From Macrostomum hystrix (taxonomy: Eukaryota > Platyhelminthes > Macrostomidae): a stretch of DNA of 64,000 nt. Both the position numbers and the translations under genes were made by a program. The notes below the pieces were generated by a model. That model was given only the letters and a program-made list of their open reading frames with translations. It was not told the DNA's origin and searched no databases. This document shows, piece after piece, positions 49,921 through 60,300 of the stretch. Where the stretch lies: the NCBI GenBank assembly GCA_950097015.1, contig CATNEN010000025.1:6934001-6998000 (forward strand). The letters run 5' to 3'. The number at the start of each line of letters is the position of its first letter. Position 1 is the first letter of the stretch.

Positions 49921-50864
49921 TTCAGCCCTGCATCACCAGCCAGCACCAGCTGTTCCTAGGCAGCCCCGGGGCCGGCGGCAACGGCATCGGCTGCATCATC
50001 GGCCTGCCGCGTCACCTGGACGTCAGCAGCATGGTGGCAGCCGCCGCGGCCGCCGCCGCAGCCGCCGACAACGGCAATAATACGCCGCTGAATTTGTCAC
50101 GACCAAGAACAACTGGCAAAGAGGCCGCCTCAGCAGACGATAGCAACGGCTTACATGTGAGCTCATAAGAATTTTATAGACCGATTTCTAATTGTATGAC
50201 GAGGCGCTTCCGCTTGTTCTGGGATACATAGTTGCTCGCATCATTTAACCCTATTTATAAATGGGTAGATTTTCCTTGGCTAATTTGAAAACATTCGCCC
50301 CGTTGCCCTGTCCCAGGATCTGTCTAAGCGGTCCAAATCCCAGCGCCAAGTTCGCACCCCACCTCCGGCTCACGGCCAGACCATTCCGCAGCAGCAGCAC
50401 CAGCAGCAGCAGCTGACAATTCCACAGACGCAGCTTCAGCAACAGCAGCAGCAGCATCAGCACTTCCTTCATCACCAGCAGCTGCCGCAGACAACAACAG
50501 TGTCGGCCATCACAGTGGACAGTCAGCAGGTGGCTGCGGCTAGCATTCTGGCAGCAGCCGGGCTGACCGTGCCGCAGCTGCTGTCACACCCAGGCCTAGC
50601 GGCTCTAAGGTGCGTACACGCGTCCACTACTACTGCTGCTAGCGTGAGTCAGTAGTGCAGTTCAAATATGCTTTAATTGATTCGCTTCCGTTCCTTTGCC
50701 ACCAGGTCGCCGGCTGTCACTCAGGCCACGCCGACCACCCAGCAGCTGCTGATCGCCGCTGCCGCCCACGGTGTCGCCCTGCCAAACGCGGCTCTGGCGC
50801 TCTACTCGCAGCCTGCCACTGTTCAGGTGCAGCCAGTGCACCAGCTATATCATCATTCGCACCT

Positions 50865-50898
<34 letters not shown>

Positions 50899-53033
50899 CA
50901 GGACAAGCAGCCGCAGGCGGTGTTGGCACTGACCACCACCAACATGCAGCAGACGATACAGTCACTGCAAAGTCTGCCACTTCAGCAACAGCAGCAACAG
51001 CAACAACAGCAGCAGTATCAGCAGCAGCAGCAGCAGCCAGCAACAGTCACAGTGACGTCAGTCTCTCAGGAGGTGGTGACGCCACCGCAGCCGACGGTGA
51101 CCAATCACAGCAACGGAAAGGCTTCGTCGCGCTCCTCGAGGCCGTCGGCCAATCAGCAGGAGAAGTCGGCGACCCCCGCTACGCCTGCCGCTGCTGCAGC
51201 CACGGCTTCAACTGAGAAAGAGGCCGGAGGGGGCGGCGGCAGCCACGTGAAGCGGCCGATGAACGCCTTCATGGTCTGGGCCCGAGAGGAGCGTCGTAAG
51301 ATTCTGAAGGCCTGCCCGGACATGCACAATTCCAACATATCGAAGATCCTCGGCGCCAAGTGGAAGGCGATGACGCCGGAGGAGAAGCAGCCGTTCTACG
51401 AAGAGCAGTCGCGCCTGTCCAAGATCCACATGGAGCAGCACCCCGACTATCGCTACCGGCCGAGACCCAAGCGCACCTGCATCATGGACGGCAGGAAGCT
51501 GCGGATCTCCGAGTACAAGGACCTGGTGAAGGGCCGACGATCAGGCGGCGGCGGCGGTGCGGCCACGCCGGTGAAGCAGCAGCTGGACGATGAGGAGGAG
51601 CCGCAGGCCGAGGACTGGGACGAGGAGGTCGCGAAAGCGGAGCAGAAATCAGTGGCGACCGAAGATACCGAGGAAGGAATTCTGGGTGAGTATTTATTTT
51701 ATATTGCTTGTGCTACTTAAAGTAGGAAGTATGCGTTTTAAACTAAAACTTTTATTACAATTATCATTTTCTTTTGTGGATCTTGTCTCACTCAGACTCA
51801 TCCAATCTCGTCAATCTCATCCATTTCTCTCGCACTGTCAATCTCATCAATGTTTCTCACGCACTGTCAATCTCATCAATGTTTCTCACGCACTGTCAAT
51901 CTCATCCATTTCTCACTCAGTCAATCTGATTAATTTCTCACGCACAATCAATCTCATGAATGTTTCTCACGCACTGTCAATCTCATGAATGTTTCTCACG
52001 CACTGTCAATCTCATGAATGTTTCTCACGCACTGTCAATCTCATCCATTTCACACGCACTGTGAATCTCATAAATTTCTCACTCACAGTCAATCTCATGA
52101 ATTTCACACGCACTATGAATCTCATAAATTTCTCACACACTGTCAATCTCATCCATTTCTCACGCACTGTGAATATCATGAATTTCTCACGCACTGTGAA
52201 TATCATGAATTTCTCACGCACTGTGAATCTCATGAATTTCACACGCACTATGAATCTCATAAATTTCTCACTCACAGTCAATCTCATCCATTTCTCACGC
52301 ACTGTGAATCTCATAAATTTCTCACTCACAGTCAATCTCATGAATTTCTCACGCACTGTCAATCTCATCCATTTCACACGCACTGTGAATCTCATAAATT
52401 TCTCACTCACAGTCAATCTCATGAATTTCACACGCACTATGAATCTCATAAATTTCTCACACACTGTCAATCTCATCCATTTCTCACGCACTGTGAATAT
52501 CATGAATTTCTCACGCACTGTGAATATCATGAATTTCTCACGCACTGTGAATCTCATGAATTTCACACGCACTATGAATCTCATAAATTTCTCACTCACA
52601 GTCAATCTCATCCATTTCTCACGCACTGTGAATCTCATGAATTTCTCACGCAGGCCCATCAACACCCCAGTTGGTACTGAAGCTGGAGCAACCGCTAGAT
52701 TCAGCCGTTGTCAACCAAGCGGAAGCAGATGACGAGGATGACAACGAAGACTGCGACGCCATCATGCTGGTTGACGACCTTCCCGCTGATGATAACGCGC
52801 CGCAGTCAGTCGACGCAGATCCAAAGAATGTGTCAACTTCGTCAGCCGAGACCTTGATGGAGACCATCGAGTCTGTCGCCGCCGTCGCAGTCGACGATGA
52901 TGTCGACGAGATTGAACTCCGACCAATGATCATTGACGAGACAGCCGATTCAGAGTCTCACGTTGACCAGCAGCAGCAGCCCAAAAGGCCAACTTTGCCG
53001 CCGTGTTCAGCAGCGCTAAGTGCGGTGCCATGA
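40515..53033 (+). CDS. SoxD: SoxD-family HMG-box transcription factor (SOX5/6/13 type)
   Basis: Exons 40515-40949, 49893-50156, 50317-50609, 50706-51685 and 52654-53033; phases agree and the product is 783 aa. The HMG box spans about residues 511-589 ([19 protein letters not shown], then [12 protein letters not shown] and PRPKRTC), and the SoxD-specific extension [11 protein letters not shown] follows. An in-frame second Met (40554) begins MSSKRK, like vertebrate SOX5, so it may be the true start. A Leu-rich helix (about 100-140) matches part of the SoxD coiled coil. PLNLS (about 210-214) is the conserved CtBP-type motif. Q-rich stretches and an acidic C-terminus follow. SoxD proteins lack a typical transactivation domain and bend DNA as dimers, regulating neural, glial or skeletal fates in other animals. 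Extra small exons inside the 8.9 kb first intron cannot be excluded. Confidence 0.93.
41041..41400 (+). mobile_element. SINE-B, tRNA-derived, full or near full length
   Basis: Head GGTAGCAGAGCGGTTAACG (A box) and GAGTTCGATTCC (B box), then a body with GGGGGCTTGTCGTGCAATTT and CACACCTGTGTGAGTGTGTG. It lies about 90 bp inside SoxD intron 1, in gene orientation. Confidence 0.85.
41460..41640. repeat. 18-bp minisatellite in SoxD intron 1
   Basis: About nine copies of GGATCAGAGTGGGTCATG with variants. Confidence 0.9.
42400..43145. repeat. 24-bp minisatellite in SoxD intron 1
   Basis: About 31 copies with core CACACCAGTACAGTCACAAC. The unit has no stop in several frames, giving false ORFs of 208-268 codons on both strands. 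Variants AACAGC/CAGCAGC are clustered. Confidence 0.97.
43150..43710. other. Unique SoxD intron sequence
   Basis: Nothing supported. Confidence 0.4.
43715..44495. repeat. Pyrimidine-rich higher-order minisatellite in SoxD intron 1
   Basis: Units of 15-16 bp such as TCTACCCTCCTCTCCTT arranged in repeats of about 60 bp. The plus strand is C and T apart from a periodic A. It gives three false ORFs of more than 320 codons. Confidence 0.95.
44500..45100. other. Unique SoxD intron sequence
   Basis: No supported feature. Confidence 0.4.
45115..45570. repeat. CTGT-rich minisatellite of about 43-47 bp
   Basis: Core CTTTCTGTCCTTACCTGTCT followed by variable numbers of CTGT, so the unit length drifts. 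Confidence 0.9.
46105..47150. repeat. 31-bp minisatellite in SoxD intron 1
   Basis: About 34 copies with core GCTGGCAGATGGCATGAAGC and four recurring point variants. Confidence 0.97.
47208..47286 (+). ncRNA. MicroRNA-like hairpin in SoxD intron 1
   Basis: CAACCAGCTCAG (47230-47241) pairs perfectly with CTGAGCTGGTTG (47252-47263) around a 10-nt loop. The arms continue with imperfect pairing (GGCT, then GTCTG at 47208-47212 with CAGAC at 47282-47286), giving a 79-nt fold-back of miRNA precursor size. It lies just beyond the 31-bp array and is not part of it. Seed not recognised; could be a chance palindrome or element. Confidence 0.3.
47290..47810. other. Unique SoxD intron sequence
   Basis: No supported feature. 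Confidence 0.4.
47815..48620. repeat. Minisatellite of the CACCCACACACACCCACAAT type
   Basis: About 40 variants of a roughly 19-20 bp ATCACCCACACACnC unit; G-rich on the minus strand. Confidence 0.93.
48625..49300. other. SoxD intron sequence with a degraded tRNA-like segment
   Basis: At about 49195-49265 the minus strand reads CTGGTAGCCCAG, then GAGAGTTCGATTCTC (a B-box stem-loop). The rest of the cloverleaf is missing, so it is a SINE head remnant rather than a gene. Confidence 0.4.
49305..49850 (+). mobile_element. Composite SINE: SINE-A containing a SINE-B body
   Basis: Starts with a SINE-A head (GGTCGGAGGTTCGATTCCC, GACTCCACT, then TGTCCTTTAGCAAGAC). It switches near 49403 to SINE-B (TTTGCCTCTCGCGCCAAGG, GGGGGCTTGTCGTGCAATTT, CACACCTGTGTGAGTGTGTG). 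It returns near 49680 to the SINE-A 3' part (CAGCTGTTAAATGGG, CCAGTCCATGGACTGAAC). This is best explained by insertion of B into A. Its end lies about 40 bp from the SoxD exon 2 acceptor. Confidence 0.8.
51790..52653. repeat. 27-bp minisatellite filling SoxD intron 4 and ending at its acceptor
   Basis: About 32 copies with core CTCATGAATTTCTCACGCAC. A block recurs with exactly 324 bp (12 units) offset (52141 and 52465). The final unit changes CGCAC to CGCAG and is the 3' splice site of the last SoxD exon. Confidence 0.95.
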
Positions 53034-53305
53034 CATGGGAGGGCTGTCAGAGGAAACCGAGACAACAGTTTTTTCCAATTGCAATGATTCCCAATCGCAT
53101 AGCATTTCTTTTCCGAATCAGTTGAAGACTTCACTGTCACTTCTTTCTGACTCATTTGGAACTGCTTTGCTGATTTCAACATTCGAATTCAGGTGTCAGT
53201 AGGTCAGTAGGTTTAGTTGGGTCTACTGTGCGCAGACTACGGTAGGATTATCGATATAAAATATCCTATATTTCCTTGCCCCCGCCACACAGTGAAAGAG
53301 TGTGC

Positions 53306-53311
53306 AATAAA
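53306..53311 (+). terminator. SoxD polyadenylation signal
   Basis: AATAAA 273 bp after the SoxD stop, followed by T-rich sequence. Confidence 0.65.
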
Positions 53312-55500
53312 TTATTTATTTTTGTTCAGTCCTTTTTTCAAACAGCAATAACTTCAGTGTGCAATGCAACTCTATGTGTCCTATAACAAATGTTTACCAG
53401 AAATTTTTGTTTATTCTGTTTTTTAACGACACTTAGCTCTCCTCGTCACAATGCGCCAGTGTTGTTCCCGCATCACAAGTCAATGCTGATATTCATATTG
53501 TGTGAGTGTGCAATCTAACTGCAGTTGCAACTCACAACTTTAGCAACTGGACGCAGTATTTGTTGTTGTTCTGATTATCAAAGAATATGAACTGTTTTGC
53601 GCACAAAATGTTTTATTTTTATTTGTTTATAAAATTGTTCGTACTATGAAAGTATTATTAAAAATGTTTTTTCAGATTCGCAGATACTCGCCCGATTGAG
53701 TCACAAGTGGATGATTTAGTTTTTGTATTTCGCACTTACTACTCGTTAGTAGTTTACTGTTGATTTAGTTGTAGCGTTTTTGCAGTTCTCTGAGCTAATT
53801 TCCATGGTGTTTTGTTTGTTTCCGTCAGAATTTTACCTCTGCTGTAATTTGAGTCTAATTATGCTTCCGTTTTGTCTGCAATTGTTTTAATATATTTTTT
53901 AGTCCTTTGCAGAGAGTACATTGTATGTGCAATGCAGTCCTTTTCTCTGTTTATTCACAAAACATTTATCGATCGACATCAATTTTCCATTTTTTACTTA
54001 GTTTATTGTTTTGAATGTTTGTCCGTGCTCTGCATAGCTCGCTTCAGTCACAAAATGATTTTTTAACGAAAAAAAACCAATCAAAGAAGATTGATAGTTT
54101 ATCCCTTTAAATCTATCTGGTGTTTCTCACCCACCTCCTTCCAATTCAAATTATTCACCCACCTCCCTCCGCTGCAACTCAGTCGCCCACCTCCCTCCAA
54201 TGGAAGTTAGCCACCCATCTCCCTGCGTTGTGAGTCAGTCACCCACCTCCCTCCGCTGGAAGTCAGTCGCCCATCTCCCTCCACTGGAAGTTAGCCACCC
54301 ACCTCCCTCCGCTGCAAGTCAGTCACCCACCTCCCTCCACTGTAAGTTAGCCACCCACCTCCTCCGCTGCAAGTCAGTCACCCACCTCCCTCCACTGTAA
54401 GTTAGGCACGGCGGTCAGTAAGTCAAAGCAAACTAATTCAACTGATCAGAGCGAGGCCAAGCTTGTGCAAGCCCAAAAGTCGCACATTTCCTCTGGTGTA
54501 GTTATCTGTAATTATCAAAGCCCACCCATTGATTGCTGTTGATTTCTTGCCTCCTAACTGGTGACTAGCAGCGTCGAATTAGTAATCGGGCCTCGTTTTT
54601 GTTGCCATAGTTATCATTTCCTTGTATGCGAATTAGTCAATGGTTTTATTTGTCACAAGTATTTTATGAATTACTTAGCCGTAAAAGTATTCAGTCATTG
54701 TTGCTATACATTCGATGTCCGTCTCGATGGTTCGACAGGCAAATTGATTAACTTTCCTCTTATATTCAGAAATATAGTAAATGAAACAAAATCTGACAGT
54801 CGCGTCCATACGTGACTACTTAAAGTAGCAAAAGCAGCATCGAAAAGCTTAAACAAATCGAAGCAATTCTGTATAAGTCGTTCTCTCTGTGTTGTCATTG
54901 CCGTCTCGTGTGCTTTTCGCTTTCGATCAATTTTACTAGTTTTTAATTAATTTTTTTATTTCCTTACAGAAGTTCAGCGCTTGGCAGTTTACCCCCCTCC
55001 CGTTTTTGTCGTTGAGTTGTTGAGTTGCTTTCAGTTGTTCTCGTGTTGTTTAAATTCCTCCTTTTTGTCTGCCATTCTCCGAATTATCAAAAACATTCAT
55101 TTGATTAGTTAAATGTGTTCATTGTACATATTGGCTAAACAAAATACGCATTCATTAATGATAGGAAGACTTTTGATTGCTGAATTAAAACAAAAGCAAA
55201 AAAGCTTTGCAGAAACCAATTGGGTCTAATTTAAATTTATCGACAGATGGAAACCTGCATTAAAAACCTTTCTTCTGACTGCCTAGCCTTATCTATGTCA
55301 GAGGTATGGCTGTATTTAACAAAAAACATACTAACAGATTCTTAAAAGCAACAATAAAGAAGCTAATAAATGTGTTCTAATTATGTTTTGCAGTGTGGAC
55401 TCAGACAGACTCAGACTCAGACAAGATTTTTCGGGCACAGCACTGATTCAGGTACTTTTTAGTTTTGGATTCTAAAAAAACCATAAAATGCTTTAGAAAA
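53312..55500. other. AT-rich intergenic sequence downstream of SoxD
   Basis: No supported gene. Contains the array at 54125-54405. Confidence 0.5.
54125..54405. repeat. Minisatellite of about 27 bp
   Basis: About ten copies with core CACCCACCTCCCTCCGCTGC; alternating subtypes end AAGTCAGT or AAGTTAGC. Confidence 0.9.
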
Positions 55501-55504
55501 ACCT

Positions 55505-56095
55505 CTGATTATCAGATAAATCCCAGATTATTAGAAAAATCCCAGATTATTAGAGAAATCCCAGATTATTAGAGAAATCCCAGATTCTTAGAAAAATCCC
55601 AGATTATTAGAGAAATCCCAGATTATTAAAGAAATCCCAGATTATTAGAGAAATCCCAGATTATTAAAGAAATCCCAGGGTCTTAGAGAAATCCTAGATT
55701 CTTAAAGAAATCCCAGATTCTTAGATAAATCCCAGGTTCTTAGAGAAATCCCAGATTATTAGAGAAATCCCAGATTATTAGAGAAATCCCAGATTATTAG
55801 AGAAATCCCAGATTATTAGAGAAATCCCAGATTATTAGAGAAATCCCAGATTCTTAGAGAAATCCCAGATTATTAAAGAAATCCCAGGGTCTTAGAGAAA
55901 TCCCAGATTATTAGAGAAATCCCAGATTCTTAAAGAAATCCCAGATTATTAGAGAAATCCCAGATTATTAAAGAAATCCCAGATTATTAGAGAAATCCCA
56001 GATTATTAGAGAAATCCCAGATTCTTAGAGAAATCCCAGATTATTAGAGAAATCCCAGATTATTAGAGAAATCCCCGACTCTTAGAGAAATCCCA
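55505..56095. repeat. 19-bp minisatellite GAAATCCCAGATTATTAGA
   Basis: About 30 copies with A/T and TA/TC variants. Confidence 0.95.
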
Positions 56096-56384
56096 GATCA
56101 TCAAGTGCAGTGAGTACAAAATACAACTTACAGAGAGCACGATACGAAAACGAACAATGGACTAAGTTTTTACACAGAAGACACAGAAATTTTATTTGAG
56201 AGCTAAAAGTACAGCTGATTGTCTGATTTAGAAAAAAATTCGGGCTGATTTGAAATACATGGAATTTTTTTTAAGTTCTAAAGCCGCAGGGACAACACGT
56301 CACAATATGCTTTTTTGCTAAGTACACTTCAGGTTCCCACGACAATCGCTGGGACAATGTACGAGTATAAACGAGACAAGTGAA

Positions 56385-57125
56385 AGATAAGACACGGGAA
56401 ATATGAGACAGGGGAAAGATGAGATGAGAGGGCTGAGACAGGGGAGAGATGGATATGGAAGAGATGAGACAGGGGAGAGATGAGAAAGGAGAAAATGAGA
56501 CACGGGAGAGATGAGACACGGAAGAGACGAGACACGGGAGAGATGAGACACGGGAGAGATGAGACACGGGAGAGATGAGACACGGGGGAGATAAGACACG
56601 GAAGAGATGAGACACGGGAGAGATGAGACACGGGAGAGATGAGACACGGGAGAGATAAGACACGGGAGAGATGAGACACGGGAGAGATGAGACACGGGAG
56701 AGATGAGACACGGAAGAGATGAGACACGGGAGAGATGAGACACGGCAGAGATGAGACACGGGAGAGATGAGACACGGGAGAGATGAGACACGGGAGAGAT
56801 AAGACACGGGAGAGATGAGACACGGGAGAGATGAGACACGGAAGAGATGAGACACGGGGGAGATAAGACACGGAAGAGATGAGACACAGGAGAGATGAGA
56901 CACGGGAGAGATGAGACACGGGAGAGATGAGACACGGGAGAGATAAGACACGGGAGAGATGAGACACGGGAGAGATGAGACACGGAAGAGATGAGACACG
57001 GGGGAGATAAGACACGGAAGAGATGAGACACGGGAGAGACGAGACACGGGAGAGATGAGACACGGGAGAGATGAGACACGGGAGAGATGAGACACGGGAG
57101 AGGTGAAACACGGGGGTGATGAGGT
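56385..57125. repeat. 16-bp satellite GAGACACGGGAGAGAT
   Basis: About 46 copies. Differs from the array at 14990-15695 by one base in the consensus (CACGGG for CACAGG), in the same orientation but far more diverged internally. Three false minus-strand ORFs of 285-346 codons result. It lies just beyond the 3' end of SEC14L. Confidence 0.97.
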
Positions 57126-57371
57126 GGGAGAGATAAGACGGGAGAAGTTTCCACGCGAATGAGGACACAAAGCATGGCAGTCGAGTTGAGTTTTGAGTAA
57201 CTGGGGCGCCCAAAGTTTCAAGTGAATTGCGTTGTAAAATGTCTGCTCACAATGATCAGCTGAGGTTTGAACAGGACACAACAGGCAGGCTAAAAACGGA
57301 ATATTAAACATAGAAGTGTCATCGGTGTATGTATTTTTTAAGGGAACTAATGGGGAAAAATCCTAAAAAAT

Positions 57372-60300
57372 TCAGGTGCAGCGCATCCTGTTAATCTCGG
57401 CGCTCGTCTCTTCGTCTTGGACTGGCGGAATGACCTCCACCCTGTACAGCAGCCGCTTGCCCCGGGTCCAGCTGAAGCTGTTGTCAAATATGAGCTCGTC
57501 TGCAAATGGAACAGAATATGCGACCGCGGTTTCAATCCAAAATATTCAAGTATTATATCCAAATGTTAACATAATTCACAAAGCTTACTTGAGATGAGAA
57601 CTCAATTCCTGAGTCTTGAGTATTCCAGATTTCAATACATCCAAAGATCCCACACATCCCAGGGGTCCCACACATCCCAGAGATCCCACACATCCCAGAG
57701 ATCCCATACATCCCAGAGATCCCACACATCCAGAGGTCCCACACATCCCAGAGATCCCAGACATCCCAGAGATCCCATACATCCCACAGATCCCACACAT
57801 CCCAGAGATCCCACACATCCTAGAGATCCCACACATCCCAGAGATCCCACACATCCCAGAGATCCCATACATCCCACAGATCCCACACATCCCAGAGATC
57901 CCACACATCCCAGAGATCCCACACATCCCAGAGATCCCACACATCCCAGAGATCCCACACATCCCAGAGGTCCCACACATCCCAGAGATCCCAGACATCC
58001 CAGAGATCCCATACATCCCACAGATCCCACACATCCCAGAGATCACACACATCCTAGAGATCCCACACATCCCAGAGATCCCACACATCCCAGAGATCCC
58101 ACACATGCCAGTGCCAGGCTATGGGACGGGACTCACACAAGCCTGCAGTCTCGCACAGAAGGTTGCCGACCTCGGGTGCAATGTGCGAGTTGTACCTGGC
58201 CGTTGGCAGCACGTGGGATCGATTCTTGGCGCTGTCGCCACGGCCGCTCTCGTCTGCAACCACCAAATCGATGCCGAACGCGATATCGTAGCCTTTAGTG
58301 CTGAACTCGAATCTGGGAAGTAGCCGCGTTTGTTAAACTCATTCTAGGATTCTTTAACTATCAGCCTTACCACTTTCTCCCACTTTTCATCCCACTCGCT
58401 TTAATTCTCTCTTTCCCACTGTCGCAACAACTCACAATCCTCTCCAACATATCCACATTCTCTCGCTGCTACTCCTCACGTACTATCCTCTTCCACTCTA
58501 CCCCACCCTCTACCCTATCCCCATTCTCCCGCACTCTACCCATTCTCCCCAACACTCTTTAACCTATCCTCTATCACTCTCACCCCCTATCGCCAACTCT
58601 CCTCCCACTATCGCCTACTCTCCCCGAGTATCGCTTACTCTCCCCACCAGTATCGCCTACTCTCCCAGTATCGCCTACTCTCCCCCCAGTATCGCCTACT
58701 CCCCCCCAGTATCGCCTACTCTCTCCCCAGTATCGCCTACTCCCCCAGTATCGCCTACTCTCCCCCGAGTATCGCCTACTCTCCCCCCAGTATCGCCTAC
58801 TCTCCTCCCAGTATCGCCTACTCTCCCCCAGTATCGCCTACTCTCCCCCAGTATCGCCTACTCTCCTCCCAGTATCGCCTACTCTCCCCCCAGTATCGCC
58901 TACTCTCCCCCCAGTATCGCCTACTCTCCCCCCAGTATCGCCTACTCTCCTCCCAGTATCGCCTACTCTCCCCCCAGTATCGCCTACTCTCCTCCCAGTA
59001 TCGCCTACTCTCCTCCCAGTATCGCTAACTGCCCCCCCAGTATCGCCTACTCTCTCGCCTACTTTCCATCGGTCTCCAACACTTTCGTTCACTCAACCCT
59101 CTTCTCCGACTCCAATTCTCCCACTTTCTCCGACTCTCTCCTCACTTGAGCAGTGAGCCGGCCTGGGCCACCTCAACGGCCACAGTCTTGCGCTCATAGA
59201 AGCCGATTTCCATTTCAAGGGCGTCCTCACAGCCAGCCAGGCCATCGCTGAGGTACAGGTCCTCTGGCACCTTCAGGCCCTGAGGGCCCAGCTAAAAATA
59301 AAAAATTAAAACAAGATTTTGCATTTTGTATTTTCTCATTGATAATAAGTTCTTTTACTACGTCTACGTCTTTCCACATATCATCGCCAACCCTCCTCTC
59401 ATTTCTATCCCTAGCCTTATTTCATCCATAGTCTCATCTCATCCCTAGTCTTATTTCCATCTTAAGTCTCATCCCCATTCCTATCCTAGGTCCCATCCCC
59501 ATCCTAAGTCCCATCCCCATCCCAAGTCCCATCCCCATCCCCAGTCCCATCCCCACCCCAAGTCCCATCCCCATCCCCATCCCAAGTCCCATCCCCACCC
59601 CAAGTCCCATCCACACCCCAAGTCCCATCCCCATCCCAAGTCCCATCCCCATCCCCACCCTAAGTCCCATCCCCAGTGGCTCACAATGGCTATGCACATG
59701 GCGTCGCCATTGTCGTCAACTTTTGAGCCTCCGTAAGCTGCCGGAAACTGGTCCTCATCAATGTGCTGCCTGAGCACCTTCTGGTAGTCACCTGGTGATG
59801 AGAATATTAGAATATAATCATCTGAAATACTCGTACTCGCATAATAGCTAAAATAGAGCAATACTCACTGCCTAGAACAAATATTTTCTTCTTTGTCTCC
59901 TCGGCCAGGAAGGGTCGAAACAATTTCCACAACAGTGGGAAAATTGCTGGAGCTAAAAATATGATAAAAAGCAAACGAAAAAATAAAGACTGTAGTGATT
60001 TATATTTCAGTGATTCTTCGGAGGCCAAAGTTGAGAATAAACTGCTCACCATTGACTACAAACATTTTGCCCAGCATCTCCGGATAGTTACTCTCCAGCA
60101 TCTTGGCGAAGTACATGTTGATGTCCCTGGCTGAGAAATTGTGAGCGTAAAATCGTGATACGGCGTAATAAAAAAACTTTTAATTCCTAGAAATCCTAAC
60201 GAATTGTGGGAAATTCCATAGAATTAGTCGAAACTCGCATAGAATTTGTAGGAAATCCCTAAGAGTTGTCGAAAATCCCTAAGAGTCGTAGGAAATCCCC

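Noticed and set aside
56271-57311. 346-codon minus ORF
   Set aside because: Satellite-derived; lies just beyond the SEC14L stop and does not continue its frame.
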